Position numbers and translations under genes: made by a program. The notes under the pieces are model-generated. The model was not told where the DNA came from. It saw only the letters and a program-made list of their open reading frames with translations, and did not search any database. Below are positions 15,913 through 24,393 of a DNA stretch of 61,589 nucleotides, piece by piece (position 1 is the first letter of the stretch; each line of letters opens with the position of its first letter). Source of the DNA: RGIG6307 sp964424345 (GTDB lineage Bacteria > Bacillota > Clostridia > Lachnospirales > Lachnospiraceae); NCBI GenBank assembly GCA_964424345.1, contig CAYRIK010000009.1, positions 1 to 61,589 of the forward strand. The letters run 5' to 3'.

Positions 15913-17631
15913 TCAAGAGTTGCTTTCGTGAAAATCTATCGCAAGAAATTCTCCATATTCTAAAACGATATCGTATGTATTTGTATAGGTTGCCTTGATG
16001 GTATCAAGATCACTTTGATGTATGATGTACAAAGCATTTGTATCAAAATCAGTTTCTTTTACAAGGTCTACGAAATGGTAGCGTTCTGAATAAGGAAGCA
16101 AGGTGCGTCCGTTCAATTCGGTTGTACGTTCCTGATAGTATAAAGCATCGATTTGACAACTGTATTGTGTCAAAATTTCTGCCATGCGGGCATTTGTCTG
16201 CCAGCCCATGTTAGAAGAAACATAAAGGGTATCGTATGCGTCCAATACATCCGCTTCTTTTACGATAGAAAGAAAATCTACGTTAAACATGGTACGAATC
16301 TGTTGTGGAAATGTTGTAAAATACTGTACAAAGAAGCAAGCGGCACTTCCAGCATATACAGTAAGAAATACAGCAGTAAGTGTACGACAGAGTGTTGCTT
16401 CTTTTATAGGTTTCTTAAAACGTGGCAGTGCAGAAGTTAAAAACCAGCGAATTGTACATACGATGCCATAGATGGTGAAAAACATAAATGGATAAAAAAT
16501 AATATTAATTCGGTTTACGTTTACTTCGTATGTAATCAGTCCCGCCCAAATTCCCATAATCAAAAAGCCAAGCAAAGCAAGATCTAATGTCTGCTGACGG
16601 GTTGCATTTCTTGTGCAAAACAGATCCTTGATTGGATGCGCATTTTTCTTTTTGAGACCAAGAAAACGAACAGCAAACTGCCAGATGCCCAAAAATAAAA
16701 ATGGTGTACTGATGTGGTACATTGCACCGAAGGCAGGAAGCGTGTTAAAAATATGATCCGGACATTGCAGGAATGCCTGCTTTAACATACAGAGTGCATT
16801 TTTTCCTAATTGATAAAAAGAAAAATTCAAAAAGAGAATATCGTTGCTTCGGATGCTGTCTGGGAAATATGGAATCGTAAAAAATGGTGTTTGGATTGTT
16901 TCAAGATGAAACATATTTAATACCATCGTTAAAATTTCAGGCAATGCGATTACAAAGAAGATGGCAACGCTGATTACAATATCGCGAAGCGGAAGCTCTT
17001 TTTTCCATAAACACCATGCAGCATATACAAATAGGAATACTGGAACGGTATAAACGGCAATGCCATAGCAATAAAACGTCAATCCAAAAAATACCATGGA
17101 CAGATATAAATATCTTCGTTTTTCAAGACCGCACAGCAGCAAGTAGAAAGCAAGCAAAAATATATGTGGAAATAAGTTACAGTCTAAAGACCAGCGGCTT
17201 TGCATAAATTGCCAAGGATTGATTGCTGCAAATGCCATAACAGCAAGTGATATTTCAGCAGAAAAAAACTTTTTGGCAACTAAGTATACGAGAGCGATTC
17301 CCATTGTGCTTGCAAATACGATTGGAAGTCGAATAGTAAATGTACTAAATCCGAACAGCTTGATAAAAGGTATCATGCAGTAGCTTAATAAGACGCTCAT
17401 ATGGCTGTATTTCCATGCTTGAAAATGAACGGGCCATTCCATGCCATAACGATCTGTACCATATTTAGAAAGCGCAAGTGCATCCATAGCTCCCATCGCT
17501 TCATCTTGATTGATACCGGAAGGAATGTTTGCGATATTTACAAATCGTATGATAAAGGCAAAGAGCAAAATCACCCAGAATAAAAGAAGGTGATAGTGCT
17601 TTTTGTTTTGCTTAATTGCTATCGAATTCAT
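15913..17631 (-). CDS. GT39/ArnT-type membrane glycosyltransferase
   Basis: A 572-residue polytopic membrane protein of the GT-C fold. A first TM helix (about 15-33) is followed by the loop motif INQDEAMGAMDAL, whose Asp-Glu is the expected catalytic pair of the PMT/ArnT superfamily, then about ten further helices and a C-terminal extracytoplasmic domain (about 460-572). Such enzymes move a sugar from a polyprenyl phosphate to a surface acceptor. The ATG at 17631 has GGAGG just upstream, which is embedded in the 3' end of the pseI-like gene; the two overlap by 20 bases and are clearly coupled. Confidence 0.85.
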   Translation of the reverse strand: MNSIAIKQNKKHYHLLLFWVILLFAFIIRFVNIANIPSGINQDEAMGAMDALALSKYGTDRYGMEWPVHFQAWKYSHMSVLLSYCMIPFIKLFGFSTFTIRLPIVFASTMGIALVYLVAKKFFSAEISLAVMAFAAINPWQFMQSRWSLDCNLFPHIFLLAFYLLLCGLEKRRYLYLSMVFFGLTFYCYGIAVYTVPVFLFVYAAWCLWKKELPLRDIVISVAIFFVIALPEILTMVLNMFHLETIQTPFFTIPYFPDSIRSNDILFLNFSFYQLGKNALCMLKQAFLQCPDHIFNTLPAFGAMYHISTPFLFLGIWQFAVRFLGLKKKNAHPIKDLFCTRNATRQQTLDLALLGFLIMGIWAGLITYEVNVNRINIIFYPFMFFTIYGIVCTIRWFLTSALPRFKKPIKEATLCRTLTAVFLTVYAGSAACFFVQYFTTFPQQIRTMFNVDFLSIVKEADVLDAYDTLYVSSNMGWQTNARMAEILTQYSCQIDALYYQERTTELNGRTLLPYSERYHFVDLVKETDFDTNALYIIHQSDLDTIKATYTNTYDIVLEYGEFLAIDFHESNS

Positions 17632-18886
17632 GAATTCCTCCATTCATATATTCATATATCTCTTTTGGAATAGTGTGTATATAGTGATAATATATAATGA
17701 GTGATGGCTTCATTTTTTGTACCATATCCAGTGTTATTTGGTTATGGATACAATAGATTTCTTTGTTATTATAAATCTTTAGTAGTTCATTTTTTTGATT
17801 TGTATAATCTTTGGAACTCGTAAGAAATAAAATATTATTAGGTGCAAGCATATTAAAAGAAAATGGAGTACCACGTTCAATATCACAACATACTTTAAGT
17901 CCAAGTATATCATCTATATATTTTGGTTTTTCACCATATCCTGGACGGATAATGCGTACATTTTCGGCAGACAGGATATCTCCTTTTTTTAAATCTTTTG
18001 TTACAAAAATAGAACGGCGAAATACGACATTATTTTCTTCTTGTGGACTAACTCCATAAAACACATCGCCCATTGCCTTTTCTACCTGACGGATTTGAGT
18101 TACCATTTCTTTAAATTCATCTGGTTCCATAGAAAAAGAAGAATCTGGATTTTCAATGCCTCTGCTTAAACAGAAATGTTTTTCGATAATGTTTGCACCG
18201 AGTGCAACAGCTGTAGCAGCTCCTAAATGTCCCATGGAATGATCGGACAGACCGACTGGAATATCAAAGCATTGCTTCATGTCTGTGATGGTTTTTAAGT
18301 GCATATCTGCAGAAATGGCAGGATAAGCACTGCTGCATTTTAAAATGGCTACCTGACGATTACCTGTTTCATAAATAGCTTCTAATGCTTCTTTGATTTC
18401 TTCTTTGCTGCCCATACCAGTAGACATGATGATTGGTTTTCCTTTGGAAGCGATATAACGCAGTAATGGTAAGTCAATCATTTCAAAAGAAGCAATTTTG
18501 TAAAATTCCATGCCAAGTTCTTCTAAGAAATCAACACTGGTTGTATCAAAGGGAGTAGAAAAGAAGTCAATGCCGATACGGTCAGCTTCTTCTTTTAATT
18601 CTTTCTGCCATTCCCAAGGTGTATATGCTTTTCCGTAAAGGCTATATAAATTTTCGCCTTCCCATGTGCCATTTTCAACTTGAAAATATTTGTTATGGCA
18701 ATCAATGGTGAGGGTATCTGGTGTATAAGTCTGAATCTTTACACAATCTGCACCACTTTCTTTTGCAGCACGAATGATTTCTTTTGCTCGTTCAATACTG
18801 CCGGAATGATTTGCAGACATTTCTGCAATGATATACGCAGGATGTCCATCACCAATAATACGGTTTTTTATAGTTATTGTATTCAT
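17612..18886 (-). CDS. pseI: Pseudaminic acid synthase (NeuB family) with truncated formyltransferase tail
   Basis: A 424-residue protein. Residues 1-350 are a NeuB-family aldolase plus SAF/antifreeze-like domain that joins phosphoenolpyruvate to a 6-carbon sugar to make a nonulosonic acid. YTPWEWQKEL, STPFDTTSVDFLEEL, YKIASFE, LKCSSAYPA, GLSDHSMG and IEKHFCLSR favour the pseudaminic rather than the sialic acid branch. Residues about 350-424 are a separate segment (ILFLTSSKDYTNQ, then KPSLIIYYHYIHTIPKEIYEYMNGG) resembling the start of formyltransferase domains, but it stops before the usual NLHxSLLP catalytic part. The end coincides with the ribosome site of the next gene. No other pse genes are seen in this window. 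Confidence 0.85.
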   Translation of the reverse strand: MNTITIKNRIIGDGHPAYIIAEMSANHSGSIERAKEIIRAAKESGADCVKIQTYTPDTLTIDCHNKYFQVENGTWEGENLYSLYGKAYTPWEWQKELKEEADRIGIDFFSTPFDTTSVDFLEELGMEFYKIASFEMIDLPLLRYIASKGKPIIMSTGMGSKEEIKEALEAIYETGNRQVAILKCSSAYPAISADMHLKTITDMKQCFDIPVGLSDHSMGHLGAATAVALGANIIEKHFCLSRGIENPDSSFSMEPDEFKEMVTQIRQVEKAMGDVFYGVSPQEENNVVFRRSIFVTKDLKKGDILSAENVRIIRPGYGEKPKYIDDILGLKVCCDIERGTPFSFNMLAPNNILFLTSSKDYTNQKNELLKIYNNKEIYCIHNQITLDMVQKMKPSLIIYYHYIHTIPKEIYEYMNGGIHEFDSN

Positions 18887-19098
18887 AAAACTCCTTTCCC
18901 ATTTTTAATGAATTGAAATTAACAAATATTATAACATAATGAATACTTTGAAATCAATAAGTGTTCTTGGAGAAGTATTTTCTAGGAATAGAAGTATTAT
19001 GAAAAAGAACTTTACTTTTCAAAGTGATTTGATTACAATACTTGTAGTAAATACTTAATAATTAATGTAGAGGTCATGAAAGTGATGAGAGGTGTGTT

Positions 19099-20394
19099 AT
19101 GAGTATTGGAAATCAAATGTATGAATTAGCCAAAGAATTATATCCAATCGGCAGAAGTTTAACTGGTGAGGGAGTTAGAAAGACTCTGTCTATTTTACAA
19201 AGAGAATTACAAGATCTTACAATACATGAAGTTCCTAGTGGTACAAAAGTATTTGATTGGACAGTTCCCAAAGAATGGGTGATTAGAAAGGCTTATATTG
19301 AAGATGAAGCTGGTAATAAAATTGTAGATTATGATAAATTAAATTTACATGTAGTAGGCTATTCTACTGCTGTGGATCGTTGGGTCGATTTAGATGAGTT
19401 AAAACAATATATTTATGTACAAGAAGGACAGCCAGATGCAGTTCCATATGTTACTTCTTATTATAAGGAGCGTTATGGATTTTGCATGTCTCAAAATCAG
19501 AGAGATAGTTTAAAACCAGGAAAATATCATATGTATATAGATAGTGAATTGTTTGATGGAAGTTTGACTTATGGTGAGTTGATATTACGTGGGAAGGAAG
19601 AGAAAGAAATTTTGATTTCAACTTATGTATGTCATCCATCTATGGCAAATAATGAATTATCAGGTCCAGTATTAGCTACTGCATTAGCAAAGAAACTTGC
19701 AGAACAAGAAAATAGGAAGTATACCTATCGTTTTGTTTGGATACCAGAAACGATAGGTTCTATTACATATCTGTCAAAACATTTTAATGAAATGAAGCGT
19801 AATACGATTGCAGGTTTTGTTCTTTCGTGTGTAGGAGATGATAGAACATATTCTTATATACCTAGTCGAGCAGGAGATACACTAGCTGATAAAGCTGCTA
19901 AAAATGTATTACAGTTTTTCTATCCGAATTATTGTGTTTATACATTTTTAAATAGAGGCTCTGATGAACGTCAGTATAATGCACCAGGAGTAGATTTACC
20001 AGTTTGTGTAGTTTGTCGCAGCAAGTATGGAGAATATCCGGAATATCATACTTCTTTGGATGATTTGAATTTAATTTCTCCTGAAGGTTTACAAGGAGCT
20101 TTTGATGTATATATGGCTATATTTGAGGCTATAGAATATAATGCTTATTATCGTATTAAATGTTTATGTGAACCGCAGTTAGGAAAGAGAGGTTTATATC
20201 CTAATATCAGTCAAAAGGGGTCTTACGATGGCGTTAAGAGTATGGTAGACTTTATTGCTTATGCGGATGGAAAGAGAGATTTATTAGAGATTAGTAATAT
20301 CATTCATGTACCAGTAAGTTATTTGATACCAATTATTAAAAAACTGATAGATGCAGATTTGTTGGAGTGTTTTTATGAAATCAAAAAAGACTAA
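19099..20394 (+). CDS. DUF4910 aminopeptidase-like protein
   Basis: A 431-residue cytosolic protein of the DUF4910/DUF2172 group, an M28-like zinc peptidase fold often found in surface-polysaccharide and nonulosonate clusters. Candidate metal residues are His in STYVCHPSMANNELSG, Glu in WIPETIGS, and His/Asp in EYHTSLDDLN. The N-terminus has YPIGRSLTGEGVRKTL, typical of the family. The last 80 residues look like a winged helix. Its true substrate is unknown; deacylation or peptide removal from sugar precursors has been suggested only by context. It diverges from pseI and overlaps the next gene by 20 bases. Very AT-rich compared with flanks. Confidence 0.85.
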   Translation: MSIGNQMYELAKELYPIGRSLTGEGVRKTLSILQRELQDLTIHEVPSGTKVFDWTVPKEWVIRKAYIEDEAGNKIVDYDKLNLHVVGYSTAVDRWVDLDELKQYIYVQEGQPDAVPYVTSYYKERYGFCMSQNQRDSLKPGKYHMYIDSELFDGSLTYGELILRGKEEKEILISTYVCHPSMANNELSGPVLATALAKKLAEQENRKYTYRFVWIPETIGSITYLSKHFNEMKRNTIAGFVLSCVGDDRTYSYIPSRAGDTLADKAAKNVLQFFYPNYCVYTFLNRGSDERQYNAPGVDLPVCVVCRSKYGEYPEYHTSLDDLNLISPEGLQGAFDVYMAIFEAIEYNAYYRIKCLCEPQLGKRGLYPNISQKGSYDGVKSMVDFIAYADGKRDLLEISNIIHVPVSYLIPIIKKLIDADLLECFYEIKKD

Positions 20395-21469
20395 AGGTAG
20401 TATTTATGTATGTCATACATATTATCATGTATATGTTACTTTTTTAAAAGAATTAAATAAACCTAAAGAAGAATGGGGGAAAGCTACACTTATTCTAAGT
20501 AAAATGTCTATTGACTTTGAAAACTTAAAAGAACGTGTGGAAAAGGTTGGACTTTTTGAAGAAGTATTAGAGTATGATGAAAAACGTCAGAGTGCTTATC
20601 CTGAGTTGGATAAGTATATGGTACAAGGGGGTCATATTGTAGGCAATATGGTCAGACGTATTATAATGACCAAAAAATTCGGTAAACTTAGTGAAAAAGA
20701 TATACCAGTAGATTTTAATCAATATCAAGATATTTATGTATTTTGTGATAGTGACCCTATTGGTTATTATCTGAATTATAAGCATATTTATTACCATGCT
20801 GTCGAAGATGGTATGAATTTAGCTAGATATTGTGATTATGCACGTTTTGATAATAGGGGATTTTTTCCATTAAAAGCATTTATGTCTTCTAAATTAAATT
20901 TGATATTTGTCCAAAATGGTTATGGTAAATATTGCTTAGATATGGAAGTTAATGATATTAGTCTTAATAATCCAGGTCCTAAATATGTTGAAATTAAAAG
21001 ACAGATGTTAGTAGATCATTTAACAGATGAGGGAAAAGATATCTTGTTAAGGGCATTTGTAAGAGATTTTGAGTCTATTAAAAAACAAGTTCAGGAAAGT
21101 GTAGGAAAAGATAAAATTTTAATTCTTACAGAACCATTGTGTGATTTGAAAACACGTGAGCGTATTTTCCGAGATATTATTTCTATGTATGAAAAAGAGG
21201 GAGATATTTATATTAAACCACATCCAAGAGATGAGTTGGATTATCGAACTTTATTTTCAGAATATCCACAGTTTGATGCTACAGTACCAATGGAAATGTT
21301 GAATTTTTTCAAGGAATTTCACGTGAAAAAAGTAATTTCTGTGTTTACAGAAGTAGAAGCACTTAAATTTGCAGATTCTTCTGTATGGTTAGGTCCGGAT
21401 TTTATGGACAAATATGAAGCACCAGAACTACATAAACAAAATGAAATGACGAATTTGGCAGTAAAATAA
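20375..21469 (+). CDS. GT52-like glycosyltransferase (candidate nonulosonate transferase)
   Basis: A 364-residue cytosolic protein with no membrane segment. Two spaced motifs match those of bacterial sialyltransferase-type GT-B enzymes: an acidic-Gly motif in YHAVEDGMN (about 137-145) and an HP motif in YIKPHPRDE (about 285-293), followed by a late SVFTEVEALKFADSS segment. GT52 and related families use CMP-activated nonulosonic acids, so a role in transferring the product of the divergent pseI route is likely but inferred. ATG at 20375 overlaps the DUF4910 gene. Highly AT-rich. A strong terminator follows. Confidence 0.7.
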   Translation: MKSKKTKGSIYVCHTYYHVYVTFLKELNKPKEEWGKATLILSKMSIDFENLKERVEKVGLFEEVLEYDEKRQSAYPELDKYMVQGGHIVGNMVRRIIMTKKFGKLSEKDIPVDFNQYQDIYVFCDSDPIGYYLNYKHIYYHAVEDGMNLARYCDYARFDNRGFFPLKAFMSSKLNLIFVQNGYGKYCLDMEVNDISLNNPGPKYVEIKRQMLVDHLTDEGKDILLRAFVRDFESIKKQVQESVGKDKILILTEPLCDLKTRERIFRDIISMYEKEGDIYIKPHPRDELDYRTLFSEYPQFDATVPMEMLNFFKEFHVKKVISVFTEVEALKFADSSVWLGPDFMDKYEAPELHKQNEMTNLAVK

Positions 21470-21485
21470 TATATAAGAGAAGAGA

Positions 21486-21530
21486 CACGCTATAAGAAAT
21501 ATAAAATATTTCTTATAGCGTGATTTTCTT
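21486..21530 (+). terminator. Terminator after the nonulosonate module
   Basis: A 17-bp perfect inverted repeat, CACGCTATAAGAAATAT (21486-21502) and ATATTTCTTATAGCGTG (21506-21522), followed by a T-rich tract. Confidence 0.85.
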
Positions 21531-21559
21531 TTGACCCAATCACTATTGTGGTGTATACT
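21531..21559 (+). promoter_or_regulatory. Promoter of the 24.6-kb glycan operon
   Basis: TTGACC (21531-21536), a 17-base spacer and TATACT (21554-21559), placed between the preceding terminator and the first operon gene. Predicted start near 21566. Confidence 0.75.
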
Positions 21560-21605
21560 TAAACTGATTATATCTATGTGAAAATGCATGGGACAGGAGA
21601 AATTC

Positions 21606-22871
21606 ATGAACAAAAAAGTAAAAGATTCTATTCCGCAGATTTTATTTATTCTGTTGACCATTTTTTACAGTTTCATAATGTTTGTGCTGTTTTATAGACA
21701 ATGCGTGGAATATCAGGGTATGTATTTATCTGATATGAAAGCATACATTTTAGAAGCACAAGGGTTAGACAGTGGTTATTCTTTTCCATATCCGCTTATG
21801 TTTTTGGTTGCAAAACTATTTATGCTGTTTTGTAAGCCGCCTATTGCTATGGCGTGTGCTGTTACGTTGTTGAACAGTCTCAGCCTTATTATTTTGAAAT
21901 ATTATATGGATATTTATGTTAAGGATATATTAAAAAAGCAGCAAAAAGTATGGAATGGAGTATGGGATATGCTCGTTAGTCTGTTGGCATTGTCTTTGTT
22001 GTTTGTATCTATGTTGTACGCACCGAGAGGACATGGATTTTTTGGATTTGATTATATTTATCGATGCAGCGGCAGCTATACACCAAATCCATATTGGAAT
22101 GCAACTTATTTGGCAACAAGACCATTCAGTATCGTAAGCTTTTTTTCAGGTATCCGTTTGTTATCTATGTATGAGAAACAGACAAGTATGAAAGAACTTA
22201 GACAAACGGTTGGTAAAGATTATCTTATCTTTGCAATATCGTTATTTTTAACAACAATCACAAAGCCTTCTTATACATTAGTGGCAGTAGCAGCATTTGC
22301 AGTGTTGATGTTATATCGCTTTATAAAAAGTAAGTTTAAAAATTTCAAACAAAGTATCTGGTTTGGCTGTATGTTTTTGCCGACAGGAGCTGCACTGCTG
22401 TATCAGTATTCTGGTGTGTTTATTGGTACAAATGCATTAGGAGAAGAAACAGGCATTGGAATTGAGATTGCAAAAGCATGGGGATTGTATTCGTTTAATA
22501 TTCCTTTGAGTATTTTTATGGCAGCAGCGTTTCCACTTGGCGTATTGTTAATCAATCTTCCACATTTGAAAGATACAGCATGGTTTCGACATGGCTGGCA
22601 GATTTGGCTTTCAGGATTTTTGATGTTTTTATTTCTATATGAAAAAGGGTTCCGTTTATCACATGTGAATTTCTCATGGGGATATATGCATGGACTGTTT
22701 TTTGTATTTTTAGTGAGTGTATTAATGCTGTTGAAAAATACAATCGAGAAAAAGGGGAAGATACGTACACTCATAGTAGTAGCAGGATGGCTTGGCTATA
22801 TATGGCATCTTGGCTGTGGACTTGTCTATTTTGCATATATTTATTCTGGACAAAATTCTGGATTGTTTTAA
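21606..22871 (+). CDS. Polytopic membrane protein, putative GT-C glycosyltransferase (paralogue A)
   Basis: A 421-residue protein with about ten TM helices. The first extracytoplasmic loop holds YLSDMKAYILEAQGLDSGY, with an Asp that could be the catalytic residue of a GT-C enzyme. Further landmarks are PNPYWNATYLATRPFSI, TKPSYTLVAVAA and LYEKGFRLSHVNFSWGYM. All of these recur in the gene at 25976, so the two are diverged duplicates. ATG at 21606 has AGGAGA correctly spaced; the frame extends to 21588. First gene after the operon promoter. The acceptor and donor are unknown. Confidence 0.75.
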   Translation: MNKKVKDSIPQILFILLTIFYSFIMFVLFYRQCVEYQGMYLSDMKAYILEAQGLDSGYSFPYPLMFLVAKLFMLFCKPPIAMACAVTLLNSLSLIILKYYMDIYVKDILKKQQKVWNGVWDMLVSLLALSLLFVSMLYAPRGHGFFGFDYIYRCSGSYTPNPYWNATYLATRPFSIVSFFSGIRLLSMYEKQTSMKELRQTVGKDYLIFAISLFLTTITKPSYTLVAVAAFAVLMLYRFIKSKFKNFKQSIWFGCMFLPTGAALLYQYSGVFIGTNALGEETGIGIEIAKAWGLYSFNIPLSIFMAAAFPLGVLLINLPHLKDTAWFRHGWQIWLSGFLMFLFLYEKGFRLSHVNFSWGYMHGLFFVFLVSVLMLLKNTIEKKGKIRTLIVVAGWLGYIWHLGCGLVYFAYIYSGQNSGLF

Positions 22872-22895
22872 AAGAGAAAAGGAAGGTAGAAATAA

Positions 22896-23429
22896 ATGGA
22901 AAATACAATTTATTTACGTGATATGACAGAAGAAGATGCAGATTTGATAGTAGCGTGGCGTAATAACCCAGAATTAAAAAAATTTTTTATCAGTCAAGCA
23001 GATTTTACACGAGAAGGACATTTGGCATGGTTTCGTAATATGAAGGAATCTGGACGAGCTTGTCAGATGATGATTTGTGACAAAGAAACAGATAAGCCAT
23101 TGGGGTCTGTAGATATAAAGAATATTGATATAGATCATAAAAAAGGGGAATATGGCATTTTTATTGGAGAAGAGGATGCAAGAGGCCGCGGTATTGGCAC
23201 ACAGGCAGCAAAACTTATGATACAGTATGGCTTTGAAACATTGGGACTGCATCGCATTTATCTACGTGCTCTTGCAGATAATGCTCAAGCCATTCGAAGT
23301 TATGAAAAAGCAGGTTTTGAAAAAGAGGGCTATTTAAAAGATGATGTGTGCATTCATGGAAAATATGTAGATATTGTTTGGATGGCAATCGTAAAAAAAG
23401 AAGATCAGGAGAGATGTTGTGAAAGTTAG
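22896..23429 (+). CDS. GNAT acetyltransferase (RimJ/RimL type)
   Basis: A 177-residue cytosolic acetyl-CoA-dependent acetyltransferase. LRDMTEEDADLIVAWRNNPE at the start, the acetyl-CoA loop EEDARGRGIGTQAAKLM (about 88-104) and the C-terminal AQAIRSYEKAGFEKEGYLKDD are standard. In a glycan operon with an aminotransferase, the likely job is N-acetylation of an amino sugar nucleotide, as PseH and RffC do; this is inferred from context. Its 3' end overlaps the next gene by 11 bases. Confidence 0.85.
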   Translation: MENTIYLRDMTEEDADLIVAWRNNPELKKFFISQADFTREGHLAWFRNMKESGRACQMMICDKETDKPLGSVDIKNIDIDHKKGEYGIFIGEEDARGRGIGTQAAKLMIQYGFETLGLHRIYLRALADNAQAIRSYEKAGFEKEGYLKDDVCIHGKYVDIVWMAIVKKEDQERCCES

Positions 23430-24375
23430 TTTTGTAATTCCTTGCTATCGTTCTGAGCATATGATAGGAAAGGTAGTAGAAGAAATCAATCGTACAATGG
23501 AAGGTATGCCTCAGTATACATATGAAGTCGTTTTGGTAAATGACTGTTCTCCAGACGATACATTTGGTGCAATCAAAGCGTTGGCAGAAACATATAGCTT
23601 TGTAAAAGGTATTAATCTGGCGAAAAATTTTGGTCAGCATTCTGCATTAATGGCAGGTTTTCGTCATATAACAGGTGATGTTGTTGTATGCTTGGACGAT
23701 GATGGACAGACTCCAGCCGATGAAGTAGGAAAGCTTTTGGCAAGAATTGAAGAAGGCGAAGATGTTGTTTATGCAAAATATGATCATAAACAGCATTCTG
23801 CATTCCGAAATATGGGAAGTAAAGTAAATGAACTGATGACTCGTTTTATGCTCGGAAAACCAAAAGAACTGTATATCAGCAGTTATTTTGCAGCAAGAAG
23901 ATTTGTAATCGATGATGTAATTCGTTATGAAAATTCGTATCCATATGTAATCGGTCTGGTACTTCGTGCAACAAAGCGTATTAGTAATGTAAGTGTAAAT
24001 CATAGAGAACGAGAAGAAGGTACAAGTGGTTATACAATCAAAAAATTATTAGGTCTTTGGTTTAATGGATTTACTGCATTCAGTGTAAAACCTTTGCGTA
24101 TAGCAACATTGATGGGTGGAGTAAGTGCTGCTTGTGGTTTTGCATACGGTCTTTATACGATTATAAAAAAAATGGTTATACCAGATGTACCAGTTGGATT
24201 TAGTGCATTGATGAGTGCAATTGTAGTATTTGGCGGTATGATTATGCTTATGCTTGGTCTGATTGGAGAGTACATTGGTCGTATTTATATTAGTTTAAAC
24301 AGTGCACCGCAGTATGTTATCCGAGATGTAGTAAATATAGAAACAAAAGAAGATACTAACGACAAAGAAAAATAA
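23419..24375 (+). CDS. GT2 glycosyltransferase, GtrB/DPM1-like (paralogue A)
   Basis: A 318-residue inner-membrane GT-A enzyme. VSFVIPCYRSEHMIGKV and VLVNDCSPDD begin the fold, LDDDGQTP is the DXD region (about 93-100), and YTIKKLLGLWFNGFTAFSV precedes two C-terminal TM helices (about 230-252 and 265-288). This is the pattern of enzymes that load a sugar from a nucleotide onto undecaprenyl phosphate, making the donor for GT-C enzymes. Starts with GTG inside the GNAT gene, so translation is coupled. A second family member lies at 32422. Confidence 0.88.
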   Translation: MKVSFVIPCYRSEHMIGKVVEEINRTMEGMPQYTYEVVLVNDCSPDDTFGAIKALAETYSFVKGINLAKNFGQHSALMAGFRHITGDVVVCLDDDGQTPADEVGKLLARIEEGEDVVYAKYDHKQHSAFRNMGSKVNELMTRFMLGKPKELYISSYFAARRFVIDDVIRYENSYPYVIGLVLRATKRISNVSVNHREREEGTSGYTIKKLLGLWFNGFTAFSVKPLRIATLMGGVSAACGFAYGLYTIIKKMVIPDVPVGFSALMSAIVVFGGMIMLMLGLIGEYIGRIYISLNSAPQYVIRDVVNIETKEDTNDKEK

Positions 24376-24393
24376 CGAACGATGGGAAGGTTT

